Source: Combretum micranthum (taxonomy: Eukaryota > Streptophyta > Magnoliopsida > Myrtales > Combretaceae). Taken from it: a DNA stretch of 64,000 bases. Below the pieces are notes generated by a model that was not told the origin of the DNA, did not search any database, and worked only from the letters and a program-made list of their open reading frames with translations. The translations under genes were made by a program, and so were the position numbers. The stretch covers positions 992,001 to 1,056,000 of the forward strand of contig JAMXBD010000094.1 of assembly GCA_024138025.1 (NCBI GenBank), in the 5' to 3' direction. Shown piece by piece: positions 12,896 through 25,328 of this stretch (within the stretch, counting starts at the first letter, position 1; every line of letters begins with the position of its first letter).

Positions 12896-14649
12896 CTACC
12901 ATAACCAAAAGCCCAAACTCAAGGTGGGATAGTGGATCTTGAGTTTGCTTAGTAGATCGTGGAATCGAGTAGAACAATGAGATTTTGTAAAGATGTCGGT
13001 TGTTTGATTGGCAAAGGTAACAGAGAGTAGCCGAAGGGTACCATGATGAACATGATGGCAAACAAAGTGACAATCAATCTCAATATATTTGGTGCGCTCA
13101 TGGAAGACATTATCATGAGCAATCTGCACAGCACTTTTGTTGTCACAATGAAGTATTGTGGCTCCAGAATATGAGACTCCCATGTTTGCTAGTAACCAAC
13201 GAAGCCAAAGTAATTCGGATGTTGCATCAGCAAGAGCACAATACTCAGATTCTGTGCTAGATCTAGAAATGACAGTTTGTTTCTTGCTACGCTAAGAAAT
13301 GAGAGAGTCGCCCAAAAAGAACCAATAACTAGTCGTGGATAGATGGTCAATTGGATCACCAGCCTAATCAGCATCTGAGTAACCAGTTAGTATCAAGGAA
13401 GATTGAGCAAATGCACTGCATAGGCAATATCTGACCGTGCAGTAGTAAGATAAACAAGACTACCTACTAGGTGCCGATATAAAGTGGGATTCTCAAGAGA
13501 AGTGTCGTCTAGAGGAGTAAGTTTAACATTAAGTTTCAGAAGAGTTGATGCAGTCTTGCTGTCTGTAATTCCTGCTTGAGAAATCAAATCAGAAGCATAC
13601 TTAGCTTGAGAAGCTAATAACCAGTTAAGTTATGGGAAACTTCAAGACCGAGAAAGTAGCTAATTAGACCTAGATCTTTCATTTCAAATTAGGTGCTTAG
13701 ATACTGTTGTAACTCTGAAATGCAAGAGATACCATCGCCTGTTATGATCATATCATTAACATAGAGAAGAAGTAAAACAAGGCCATGATTAGTGCGACGA
13801 ATGAATAAGGCAGAATAATGAGGACTTGAGACAAAACCAAACTGAATTATGGCAGAACTAAATTTGGCAAATCAGGCTCTTGGTGCTTGTTCCAAGCCAT
13901 ATAATGCTCGACGAAGTCGACAAACTTTGTGAGTAGGATGGAAAAGCCAGGAGGAGATGCATATAAACCTCTTCTTGCAAGTCTCCATTCAGAAATGCAT
14001 TTTTAACATCCATTTGTAGAAGTTTCCATTTGCGTACAATAGCAATAGCTGATAGACTACGCACAGAGGTCAATCGTGCCACAGGTGCAAAAGTTTCTTC
14101 ATAATCTATGCCATACTCTTGATTGTATCCTTTTACAACCAAACGAGCTTTGTAGTACTCAATAGAACCATCAGATCGAGTTTTAATTTTGTAGACCCAT
14201 TTTCATCCAATAGGATTCTTACCAGGAGGAAGATAAACTAAATCCCATGTGTGATTTTTTGCTAGAGCTTGCAGTTCTTCATGCATAGCTTGTTGCCAAA
14301 GAGGGTCAGAACTTGCTTCACGATAAGAGTGAGGCTCGTGATGGGTTAAAATAGCAGAATAACAATGATAATCAGCAAGATGATGAGGAGTTTCTCTTAC
14401 CCTAGTAGACCGTTGGATGGATGTGCTATCAGAGGTAGGTGCAGGAGCAACAGCTAGAGCAATTTCAATTGGAAGAGATGCAGCAGTGGAAGAATTATCA
14501 TTGAGATTATCAAAATGATCAGGATCAGAACTAGGAAATAACTCAACAATAGGGTAAGTGAAGAATAGGGATGACGAGATATCTAATTGATGAAATTTTG
14601 AGAGAGAAGAAAACATGGTATTTTCCCAAAAAGTAACATGCCGAGAAAC
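12896..14649 (-). pseudogene. Ty1/copia reverse transcriptase-RNase H relic
   Basis: Reading the minus strand downward, the order is: the integrase tail (SRHVTFWENT near 14620); a linker; RT (WDLVYLPPGKNPIG at about 14210, then [20 protein letters not shown] and [19 protein letters not shown] at 13960-14110); the RT catalytic motif near 13770; the second RT part with YRHLVGSLVYLTTARSDIAY near 13440; and RNase H with SDADWAGDP, SRSSTESEYCALADA and DNKSAVQIAHD (12990-13360). These are diagnostic Ty1/copia motifs in normal order. It is broken by a frameshift near 13940, a TAG replacing Trp in LIS*RSKKQ near 13295, and other stops. The catalytic YVDD box reads YVND. Gag, protease, most of integrase and the LTRs are missing. 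It cannot encode an active polymerase. Confidence 0.93.
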
Positions 14650-15311
14650 ACTATTACTGCCAATGTTGTCAAACCCAGATCAGGAATTGACTCGAACACG
14701 CAGGGGTCTTAAGGAATAAGGAGTCGGACCGAGTTTAACCAGGGGTCGATGAAAAATGTAATTTTAAGTTTAATCATGATTGTTAAAAAGCAAATAAACG
14801 AAATTTACCCAACCAAATCCATAAATAAATTGACTCCATCAGTCTATCAATTGGAATCACATAGCACATATTATAAAAACAAAATACTACAAACTAAGAT
14901 ATTAATTCAAGTCTTAATTAATGCTACCATAATCTTCATTTGGTCCAATGATATCCGTAAAGTCAACTTGTTCTCCAATTGCATCTAAATTGACCGATTC
15001 ATCAATCTCTGTATCATCTGAAAGAAAAAGGGCACTAATTAACAGTTAAATTAATATCTTAGATTAATGAAGAGGTCGATTTTTTTTTTTAATATGTGCT
15101 ATGTGATTCCAATTTATAGACAAATTGAGTCAATTTATTTATGGATTTGACTGGGTAAATTTTGTTTATTTTCTTTTTAATAATTAGGATTAAACTTAAA
15201 ATTACATTTTTTATCGACCCCTAGTTGAACCTGGTTCGACCCCTTGACTCCTGACCCCCTCGCATGTCTGGGGTGACCCCTAATTCGGGTCTAACAATGG
15301 TTACTATTACT
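14650..15311. mobile_element. Mutator-type foldback element with long TIRs and 9-bp target duplication
   Basis: The two ends are inverted copies of about 210 bp each: left about 14661-14878, right about 15085-15300. Shared stretches are GTAATTTTAAGTTTAATC, AAATCCATAAATAAATTGAC and GGAATCACATAGCACATATT. Both outer ends carry CAATGTTGTC/CCATTGTTAG-type termini with GGGGTC words. The direct repeat ACTATTACT at 14650-14658 and 15303-15311 is a 9-bp target duplication, the size typical of Mutator-like elements. No transposase is present, so it is non-autonomous. It sits at the upstream (integrase) edge of the copia relic. Confidence 0.85.
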
Positions 15312-17013
15312 ACTGCTGCTACATTTCTTTATTATTATTAAATTATAAATAAATAAACAAAACAAACTACTTACCCTACTGGTAGAAACACAGGTGCGTA
15401 TTAGGGGAGCTCTGACAAGCCAGGTCACGCCAACGAGCTTAGATTGGACTTTGGTTAACCACTAACTAGCGATGGTGCAGCTTAGAAGCGGTTGTTGGAC
15501 GAGGGTTTTGAGGGATAGCAAACACTCTAGTATCATTAGTTTGATTAAAAAAAACACCAGACAATAGTGCTTCAAGCCTCTAATAGCTACAACAGTGGTT
15601 GTTCTCCAACAATTGCCTACAGTGGTCGATGGAGCAAATAAGACCTAGTAACTTGCAAATGTCAACCCTCCAAACATTCTTATCATATTAAATTTCATCA
15701 ATTTTCCTTGAAAAACCATGAATTAACAAGATAAGAATCGAAATCCTAATTTAAATTTAAAATTCGAATTCAAGAATGTAAGAGGAATTAGAGTATACCA
15801 TGACTGGGATGGTTTCTTGGTGTCCTATTTATAGTGTCAAGGTTTCAAACATGTGCTCAAAGTATGGCAATTTCACCAATTTTGAATATAGGGCTTTCTA
15901 GGAAATTTTTAGTACAAAATTAGGGAACCTCTCAATTTTGAATATATCTTTCTAATTAAACTAGCTTCACATGCCTTATATACATATTAGAAGTCTCCCG
16001 TATCTTCTAACTTGCCTAAAAAACTCAAATTTGAAGTGGATTGTGATGTTTTAGGAAAGTGAAAATATGACTTTTCTCAATTTTCATGCTTCAACTTGAT
16101 CTAGAAAGACCTTGTGAAATCTTACAAATTTGGTATCATTTAAAAACTCTCCATGTGTAGGTTGCAATTTTGCCATCAATTTGGCGAAATTGCGATTTAA
16201 AATAGGTAAAAAATGGAGCTAAAATAGCTTGACTAAGTCGGTCCTTAAGCTTGAAGAAGACAAGCTAACATTAGCAATGATGTTAATGTGGGAATTTTTT
16301 TTCCTTCAAGCTTATGACTTAGGAACACTTAAATTAATTTTTACTAAATGAGTCATGTTTAACTCAAATAATTTTTAAAAGCTTATAAAAATTGAAATTT
16401 TTATGCCATTTTATACTTGGAAATATTTTATTCTTATCATATACTAAAATATATAAATATTTTTATTTATATATTTTTAAGTTTGATTAAGAAAAAATTG
16501 GATGTTTACAATGTATCCTTTACTTGACATCAGTGACTTGAGCATTTGAATGGCTGCATCGGAGAGGTTCCTTTCTGACCATGTCTTGTTTTGTGGATCT
16601 TACTTAATAGGTCCACAATCAAGCCTAGTTATTTAAAAAATCGCTATCAATTTTAAAATAATGACACTAAGCAACACCCCACACTAACCTCAATATAACA
16701 CTAGTAACGCAACAACCCACATTAAGGTGAATCTCCATCCAAAACTCATCAAATTTCGTTGACACTGCCTTTAGACCACCACCCACCACCCACTATCCAC
16801 TTCAAATGCAACAAAAATTGAGCCTCGCAAACCGATTACATAAACCATCGAACCACACACTTGTAATGCCACAAAGCTCAACACAACATCGGTAGTACCA
16901 TAATAGTCTAAAACAAAAAAAAAAAAAATCTATTACTCAGGTACAGGCCCACGAGGGTCCATAGGCCTTGGCCCCAAACCAAAAATATTCCTATAGCAAT
17001 GGGAAAATGAAGG

Positions 17014-17015
<2 letters not shown>
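15312..17015. other. Intergenic DNA, no gene recognised
   Basis: Less AT-rich patches at 15380-15640 and 16520-16960 might be gene debris but show no continuous frame or known motif. A short inverted repeat, AAGCTTGAAGAA with TTCCTTCAAGCTT, lies at about 16249-16313. Confidence 0.4.

Positions 17016-17045
<30 letters not shown>
17016..17045. repeat. (GA)n microsatellite
   Basis: Run of about 14 GA units. Confidence 0.9.
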
Positions 17046-17047
<2 letters not shown>

Positions 17048-18631
17048 CTAAATATAATGTTCATGGCCCACACCACATGCCACCCTAATAGTTGGTCTAG
17101 ATTATACCTAAAACATTGCATTAATTGTTTTCTAATTCTTTACAATAATTTCAACTTATGTAAGGTTTTCCCCTCATGGAAGAAACAGTGGTCAATGCTA
17201 ACATGCATTATTTAAAAGTAATTAATGATCATAAAAAAAGAAAAATGGTAACATGTTTCTTTACTGTATTGAAATTATAATATGTAAAATTATGGAGTTA
17301 TTATTAGTGACATCAGCATTGCTATATTTAAGCTTTATTTATTTATTTTAACTTTTTCAATTTCCAAGGTTATGAAGCTTGTTGATTTATTTATCTTTTT
17401 ATCCATCATATAATAGAATGAACATTTAAGGAAAAGGATTTTCATAGAGATTTAAATATTTAAATGTATAACATGTAGTAGATAAATTTCAAATTGGTCT
17501 GTCTGTTCTAATTATCTCTTTTATTGATTTAAAAAATTCATATTAGATCTAATTTTAAGTTTTCTTCAGTTTAATTTTCTTTTTCCATGTCTTTCTCTCC
17601 TTTTAATTTCTTCTCTTTCAATTTTTAATTTTTTATAATCTCTATAGTTACACGTGTCGTTTGATCTTTCCTTTAAAATATTTAGTTGGATAACATCACT
17701 AACAAAGTTAGATGGAGATAGTAAAAGCAACGGCACAAGTGCAGGCAGTTAAATTCACATTTTGGAAAAGCTTATGTACTTTTTATGATATTAATCCAAT
17801 ATAAAATACATACTCACCACACAAAAATTAAGAATACACAATATTTATATATTTATATAGTCAATGAACTGGACCGTTGATTATTGGGCTCGTATAGTCA
17901 TTTGAACATTGAGCATTGAAACATGTGATTTTGCGACGTAATTGAACTCCTATTTATTTTATCACCTTTTCACGTAATTTTGTACTTGAATTCACTTTCG
18001 GATATATTTTCTGAATCCATAAACACACAAATACAGCATAAAATTAGGATAAAATATAATTTTCACCCTTATCAGAATTATTCTAGACTTTTTGCAGAAG
18101 AGATAAAAAAACAAAACCTTTAAAAATTTTAATTAATTGACTAAAAGAAGAAGAAAAATGAAAAATTAACTATAATTAGGGAATTATATGTTTATTAGCC
18201 TCTTTCCTTCTCTAATACAATTTTGAGTCACTCTAAAATTTACAATAGTGTGCAACGGTATTTATATGTATAAATCTACCTAAATTTTGTACTTGTATGT
18301 TTGTGTTTTCTTTTATTCTTTTTCTTTTTTTTTTTTAATTATGGTTTTTAATGTGTGAATGAACGAAAATGAAAGCGAAAAGGGATTTGATGTCAGGATA
18401 GAGAGATCGACTTAAACAGAAGCATTTTCATTTTATTTATTTACTTATTTTCAATCATTACTCTTAAGTATATGTAATAACATTAGTAATTTCACAAAAC
18501 TTCCCTCTTTATAATTTGTAACAACTTTCTCCGCTTAAAGACCCTTGTCCATAAGGAATAAATCCTTAAATCTTAAACATAAGTCTAGAAAGAACTCTCA
18601 TGAAACATCACCACTATGCTTCTTCTTAGGA
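17046..18631. other. AT-rich intergenic DNA
   Basis: No gene or structured repeat recognised. Confidence 0.5.
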
Positions 18632-18919
18632 TAATGTCACAAACAATATTTGAACTTTAACAAAATATACAATTAGGTATCTAGACTTTGAAATTGATCA
18701 ATTTAATATCTGAACTTTAAAATTGATTAATTTGATACCTGAAAAACTTTGAAATCGATTAATTGAGTACCTATAGTAGTACTGTTAACATACACAAAAA
18801 GTTCTTTTAGATATTAAATTAATCAATTCCAAAGTTCAATTAGCAAATGGATCAATTTCAAAATTCAGGTACATTATTACATATTTTGTTAAAGTTTAAG
18901 TGTGATTCATGACATTAAT
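18632..18919. mobile_element. MITE, copy 1 (TAATGTCA...TGACATTA ends)
   Basis: The terminal inverted repeat pairs TAATGTCACAAACAATATTT/GAACTTTAACAAAATATA at the left with CATATTTTGTTAAAGTTTAAGTG/TGACATTA at the right. The interior is itself nearly palindromic, with TTGAAATTGATCAATTTAAT words. The flanking duplication is TA or TAA, which cannot be told apart because the termini contain the same bases. A second copy lies at 54365-54658 and shares the central AAAGTTCTTTTARATATTAAATTAATCAATT block. Confidence 0.75.
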
Positions 18920-19084
18920 CATTTTTTCTTTTTTTTCATATTAATATCATCATATCTAATCAAGGCCTTATTCATTATTTTTCTATCAAAGATTGCTTGG
19001 AGTTAAAGTGTATCAACATCCTCTAACAACGAAAGCTCATCAAATATCTAATCATAATTCTCATGTCATATGTGTAAGATATGT

Positions 19085-20560
19085 CTTTAATCGCCTATTG
19101 ATCTTATCGAATTGGCCATCCATTTAACGGTGGTAAGTAATAAAAAGCCTTGGCTAAGCCCCTAAGATCTAAAAAATTCATTCTAAAAATGGCTAATGAA
19201 TGTGCAACTTGTAAATATTCTCCAAATAATCACAAGCTAGTTGTAAGGCCCAACATGGGTCTATCAAACTCATATAATATCCATACCTTGCTAAATCAAT
19301 CCACTAACACCAAGATCACAACTTTGCCATGAGACTTAGGTTAACCCTCCATGAGAATATCAGTCCAACAAAATCTAGAATAGGCAAGGGTTATGAAAGC
19401 CTAAGTGTTGCTATATTCTCAAATTAATTTTTTTTTTAGCATTGTCTAACATATTAATGTATATCATGCCCCACACCTTGCTAATAAAAGAAACTTACAG
19501 TTGTTGTTTATAAGTAGATTTAAAACCTAAATGTCTCCAAGAACTTTATTATTGTGAAGCATTAAAAATTTAAAAGCTTCCTCCTCGTTTTTAGTTTAGA
19601 ATTAACTACTAACTTTTCATTTTTCCTTTAACAACCCATCTTCTCAAGATAATGAAAATGTTAATTAATGCTATTGCTATGTAGCAATATCTTGTCAAGA
19701 CACACCAACACAAAATTGCTAAAATGGTCTTAAAATGAATCATTCATCAACCCTTGCAAAGTATATAGGGAATCGTTTGGCAAATAGTATAACCATGAAC
19801 TCATAGTAATCTGCATGAGTCATAAAAGCAATTTTGTATACATTTCTTAATTTCATCCAAATTTAGTGATATCTCAATCTTAATTCAACCTTATTAAAAT
19901 AACTAACTCTATATAGTTCATCAAATAATTCCTCCACCGATATAAGATATTTATCATTGACCCTAAGTTTTATTTACCTCCGATGGTGAAAATGGATTAT
20001 GGCTTAACCCGGCTCCTTACTTAAGCATTTCTCTCACCATTATTTTGAGCCATAGAATGTTTATATGGATGCACTTTCTTTTGTTAAGCCTTGTTTTGAA
20101 GATGAATTTTATGATCGTAACCTTTAGGCAATGGTAAAGAGTGTCGCTCTTTAAACAAACCATTGTACTTCTCGATCAATTCCACTAAATATAGGTAAAT
20201 TGTCACTCATGATCCAGTTCAACTCTAACACTATCAACTAACATCATTTAACACTATAAATGAGGGAGTGAATACCTTCATCCAATAATTTGGATTGTAT
20301 TTACCTTCCACAATAGTAATCATATTGGTCCAGCAAAGCACTAAATCATACTAATAGTAGTATATAACTTCAACTGTGAAAACTTCCCCTTGTATATGCA
20401 TTCTAAACTATTAAATTTGGCTACTAGTTAACATAAGAGTACCATAAGTCATGTCAACTTTAACCAGTAGGTTTATTCCTTGCATCCTAACCTTTTGTAA
20501 CCATTACATCCAAGAAATTCATTTGAACTATCATAATCAATCAACACTTCCAACTTTCTT
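19085..20560 (-). pseudogene. Degraded Ty3/gypsy pol (protease-RT-integrase relic)
   Basis: The minus strand, read downward through several frames, follows the Ty3/gypsy pol order. A possible protease-RT junction lies at 20240-20500. RT begins near 20180 with LPLPKGYDHKIHLQNKA, continues with VEELFDELYRVSYFNKVELR near 19900, then KIAFMTHADYYEFMVILFA near 19810. Integrase appears with PKSHGKVVILVLVD near 19320 and MDGQFDKINRRLKTYL near 19110. These align residue by residue with the consensus RT and integrase motifs (for example YHPQTDGQTEVVNR). Many stops and frameshifts break it, and the catalytic YVDD region of RT is not recognisable. The layout is like chromovirus-type elements, but lineage is not certain. 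LTRs were not found. Confidence 0.85.
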
Positions 20561-22482
20561 TTCTCGTTAAATATTTTCAACTTTACAATTCTTGGTTTAT
20601 CTTACTTAATGACACATAATGTAAGTTTTCCATAACTTCTTCAACATTAGTTCTGCTATAACATCAACACATTCCTCTTCCTTCTCTTTCTCATCTTATA
20701 AAACTAACATTCTTAAAGACTTTAATCTATGGAAAGTTACATTAAAGGAGTTAAACATTTAGAGGTAAATATAAATAAGGGATCAACATTTTAAATTATT
20801 GAAAAAAAGAATCAACAATATATAAGGTAGTCCAAATAAGGGATCAATGTTTTATGTGGTTAAAAAAATGGATCAACACTCTTTTTGGTCTTAGAAATAG
20901 ATGCTAATGTGACTTCATGAAATGTATCATATCATTATATTTTATAATGGTAAAGTAATGGATCCTATTTGAACTTAGTCCTATGAAATTATGCCCTATG
21001 ATGTGATTTTCCTTTGTTTGCAATTATGTCTAGGACCACATGGTTTATCACATGAAACATATTGACTTTTCTTTTTTTTTTTTTCTTCTAATTCGCCTAG
21101 TGTTAAGCATTGTAATACTCTTGATAGGTATTGGTTTTGTTTTGTTTTATTGATGGTCTATTTAAGGGTATTAAAGGTGGTGTTTAGGTTTTGGTGTATG
21201 TTAGTAACTTATAAAAATATGAGCAATATTGGACAGTACTGGAAATAAAAGAAAAAAAAAGCTAGGTATAATGCATTTCTAATTGTAATGAGAAGCAGTT
21301 AAGGTAGCTTCTCATAATTCTACAAGAGTAAAGGCTTATTAAAGTGCTTAGAGTTGGAACACATACAGCAGTACTATATCTCAAGTTTTAACCCACTTAG
21401 AAGTAAACTGAGATCCATCTCATGCTGATACCAAACTGACAATGATTTTTTATTTAGGGTTCTTAACATTAAAAAATAAACAGATGATATTTTTATGGTA
21501 TTAGTTTTCTTTTTAATCTAAAAATAAAAGGACATCGAGAAACAATATTGGCTATGACATGCCAATATTAAAATTGATCTAGTTTCTAATTAAATTGTAG
21601 AACTGACATGACTCATAACCTATAAAACCCCTACAGGTGTTAAAAAGAATATATGATATGACTCATGGAAATTCAATCAACGTCCTCCATGACCTAAATA
21701 ATTAGTAAGAACAACATCAAATAAATGAAAGTAAACTCTCAATATCCATGAATTAAGAGACTCTCATCTCACTAAATTTAATAAAAATTAAAGGTTTAAT
21801 AACTTAGATTTGGTTAATTCATTCCACCATGTAACTATATATAATATGTATATTTATAAGCTCATAAGCCAAAGCAAATCTTAACATAAAAGTAACTAAG
21901 TAAAGAGGAAATATATCCTTTAAACTAGGAAAATATATTATAAAAAAAAACTAAATGTGGAATAAAATCCCTAATTACTTTGGAAGAAAAATAGCAAATA
22001 TTATATTCTTAATAGAAGAAAAAACTGTACTAAATAACTAAAAGGAAATAATATAAGAAATTATTGATGAATTAACATATGTGAATCCTTCGATATTATT
22101 TCATGCAATTAAATTTCTTGTGCATATGTCACTTATATTGCTTAGTAAAATTAACTCATGATCCGATATCCTTAACTATTATGTTTTATACATTAATAAT
22201 ACTACAACTTGAAATAATATAATAATGTTTTGTTTACCGGTGCTATGATAACATGTAACTACTTAGCATTAACTTATGAACAATATAATCAAACCAGACA
22301 CTGTATAATCACAAATCGAAAAGCAGTGCAAAACAAATTCTAACATGTTGTTTATGTTTGCAGGGTAAGGATGTCATGGCTTGATAAAGTTCTTTCTCTT
22401 TTGTGTATCCAAACCTAGTAATGTTATAGCAAATTAAACAACAAATAAATTAAGTATGAAGGAAGTTGCCAAGGGAATACAT
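20561..22482. other. AT-rich intergenic DNA
   Basis: A short internal repeat occurs at 20760-20890 (AATAAGGGATCAAC/AATAAGGGATCAATG). No gene recognised. Upstream parts of the gypsy relic may extend a little into the start. Confidence 0.45.
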
Positions 22483-23505
22483 TGTTGAGCCATGTGGAGG
22501 TTACAATCTTATTTTGATGAAAAAATGCATTGCACAAATGCTCCACAACTTAGTTAAATTACATATAATAAGAAAAACTTGTTTGTGATGTGTTTGAGCT
22601 TTATTGTGTATATATATGTTTGCGTTTTTGTGTTTGCTTTTGAGTTTTAGCATAGTGCGCAAAGAGGAAGCGCACTAGCTAGCTAATACAAAAAGATGAG
22701 GTGCGGCTCTTGATCAAAGGAGATCAAGGGGAAGACCATGAACATGAAATGTGGACCAACTTGTTGGTGGAATCTAAATTGGCTTTTCGATCCATAAAAA
22801 ATAGCTGTTGGAGCATCTATCAGTTGATTGTTAAAGGCTTGCTTTTTGTGTGACAGCTAGCATGTTTTGTGCACTTATAAATAGAAGTGTTTACGGTGTT
22901 TTTTGAAAAAAAGAGTGAAGCTTAATAGGTTGATATTATGTCAAAATACTCTCTCATTTATATTTGTATTTAGATTAGTGAAAGTGTGAATAGTGCCATG
23001 GTATGCTTAGTTGAATCTATTGTAAGGCACTATTCACACATGTATTAAGTATTGTTTAGTGAAGTCCTCATGTGTTTGAGGCATTTACGTGAAGTTCTAC
23101 ATGAGTGTAGGCATTGTTGAAGTCCTCTTAAATGCGATACTATTATGAAGTCATCGTGAGGCATTTGTTTGTGAAATGAATATGTGAAGTTATTGAGCAA
23201 GGCAATTTGTGGTCCATAGAAACTAAGAGGTGAGCCGAACTCCATGTCAAATTTTGGTGTGACATTCTCTTTCCCTTATCTCTCTATTATCATTGTTACA
23301 ATTACATGAATTGGACATAAATTAACAAAAGAGATAATAATTGGTTCAATGAAATTAAAATCGACTAGAAACCCGCCTTATAACTTATGTATGTGTGTAA
23401 GTCTTGAAAAAGATATTTGTTGTTGTGCATGATTTAAGCATTAAGTTTTGTAAAAGAAATTATTTTTAAACATAATCTATTTCTCTTAAAAGCTCAATAT
23501 ATTGT
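22483..23505 (+). repeat. 5' LTR of the copia element
   Basis: It shares with the LTR at 26393 the start TGTTGA, TTTTGATGARAAAA, the GTCCATAGAAA/GACCATGGAAA stretch before CGAACTCCAT, and the 3' stretch TTAAGTTTTGTAAAAGAAAT...CATAATCTATTTCTCTTAA. A TATA-like TATAAATA is at 22876-22883. The 3' border is approximate. It contains an internal tract of repeated TGAAGTC/GAGGCATT words at 23060-23190 that is shorter in the 3' LTR. Confidence 0.7.
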
Positions 23506-23608
23506 CTTATAGAGTGTTATAAAGAATGACCCCATAGTTATTGAAGGAAAAAATAAATCAAATTATACTAAGACAAGAAAAAAAAAAGTTTAATTAAATG
23601 AAGTTTCC

Positions 23609-24310
23609 ATGAATATATTATATTGTGGTTTGAATGAAATTTATTTTAGTAGATTATGTAGTTGTAATTCGACTAAAGAAATTTGGGACAATTTAGAAAG
23701 TCTATATAAAGGTTCTACTAGAGTAAAGGGCATTAAAATTAGTCTTCTTTGTGGTGAATTTGAAAACTTTAAAATGAAAACTAGTGAAACAATTGATCAA
23801 ATGCATGATAGATTCATCAATATTATGAATCAATTGTCTATTCTTGGCAAGACATATACTAACTTAGGAACAAATTCTAAAATTCTTAGGTCATTGCCAA
23901 AGGAGTGGGAGGCGAAAAGTATTGTCATTAAAGAGGCACATGACTTGAGTAAAATGAGCAAAGAAGAACTTATTGGAACCCTCAAGACCCATGAAATGAT
24001 TAAGAAGCAAAGAGAGAAGTCAACTAAGAAAGAAGTTGCACTAAAAGCCTCTTGCTTCAACTTAAGCTCAAGTGAAGAGGAAGAAAGTGAGGAAGATAAT
24101 GAGGAGTTGGACAAGCTTACTAGGAACTTCACCATGTTCTTGAAGGGGAACCAGAAGATGAAGAAGAAAGATAAAGTTGAGTCCTCAAAATTCAAGAAGA
24201 AAACAATGACATGCTTTAAGTGCAACTAATTAGGGCATATTCAAACAATATTGCCCAAATACAAAGAAAGGAAGCAAAAAAGAGAAGAAGAAGATATATG
24301 TGGCCACAGG
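23609..24310 (+). pseudogene. Copia gag (UBN2-type) with broken zinc knuckle
   Basis: The open frame of 206 codons aligns with the gag-like UBN2 domain of plant Ty1/copia. Visible features are EIWDNLESLYKG (residues ~25-36), ISLLCGEFENFKMK, and LRSLPKEWEAKSIVIKEAHD (~93-112), followed by an acidic SSSEEEESEEDNEE stretch and a basic tail. Gag binds the element RNA and forms the virus-like particle. The zinc knuckle starts CFKCN at 24212 but the next codon is TAA. Beyond it the frame continues LGHIQT, with Leu where the final Cys should be. The N-terminal part before MNILYCG is missing or degenerate. It is a relic, not functional. Confidence 0.85.
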
Positions 24311-24412
24311 AAGTGATGAAAACTCATCCAATTTGAATGAAGTGTTTTCTTAATGGCCTTAGACGATGAGGTATGCTCTATTTCTTCATAAGTTCCTTAT
24401 GATGAAATTTGT

Positions 24413-25097
24413 GAAATGTATGATAAAACATGTAGTAAATTGATTAAAATAAAGAAAAAGAATAACATGTTTAAATCTTTAATAAAGAAAGTAAGAGATG
24501 AGTTGGATGATTTTAGGAATGAACATGGGGAGCTTAAAGTTGAAAATAATAAGATGAAAGATGAAATAGAATACTTAACACTAGAAAATAGCAGGCTTAA
24601 GAGTGAAAATGATGATTTGAGCAAAAAGAATGAAAAGTTGAAAGTTGAAAACGATTTACTTGATTTGGAAATCAAAACTTTGAATGGTGATGATAAAAAT
24701 GATGTATATGCTAGAAATTTTAATGAGGAAATTCTAAGAAATGTAGATGGTTTAAAAATTAAAAATGAAAGGTTGAAAGCTAGCTTGAGTGATGCAAATG
24801 TTACCAAAGCCAAATTCAACAAGAGAGAAAATAATTTGAGTACTCTCTTTGGAAAGCAAAAAGTTGATTTTAATAAATATAGAATTGGCTATGATAGAAA
24901 TAATAGTTGCAAGGCCCATAAACTCGATTTGTGAGAGCTACATATGGGATATGAAACTATTGTGGTAAGCTTGGTCATATCGTACACAATTGTGCAATAA
25001 GGAAGGCTATGCATTTGGGTCACACAAGCAAGTTTGTATAGGTGACAAAAAGGGAAATAGTTGCTCTAACTAATCACAAAGGACCTAGACAAAAATG
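24413..25097 (+). pseudogene. Copia gag-pol coiled-coil region and second zinc-knuckle remnant
   Basis: The 172-codon frame (24416-24934) is Lys/Glu/Leu/Asn-rich with heptad spacing, a long coiled coil (for example YLTLENSRLKSENDDLSKK). It ends in TLFGKQKVDFNKYRIGYD, the signature that precedes the pol part of many plant copia polyproteins. After a stop the sequence continues in readable form: NYCGKLGHIVHNCAIRKA at 24952-25006, a CCHC knuckle whose first Cys is lost, then VALTNHKGPRQK with stops. Nothing of protease or later pol follows. The long minus-strand frame over the same span is a shadow. Confidence 0.8.
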
Positions 25098-25328
25098 AGT
25101 ACCAAAGAGATGATTATGTTTTTGTAGTTACCTTAAATGGCTCTTGACCTTAATGGTTTGTGTCCTTGATGTTTGTTCATGTCCTGAATATGCAAATTTT
25201 TTATGTCTATTTCTTTTTTTTTTTTTGCATGTTTTAGGCTAAAAATGAGGTAAAAATTGAGTTTCAAATGCACGAAATTGGTCTTTCATGCTTTTGGTGA
25301 ACAAATAAAGTTTAGACATGTTTAATAT

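Noticed and set aside
23830..24225. 131-codon minus frame opposite copia gag
   Set aside because: Antisense shadow of gag.
24397..24822. 141-codon minus frame opposite the copia coiled coil
   Set aside because: Ser/Phe/Leu-rich antisense shadow of the Lys/Glu-rich plus frame.
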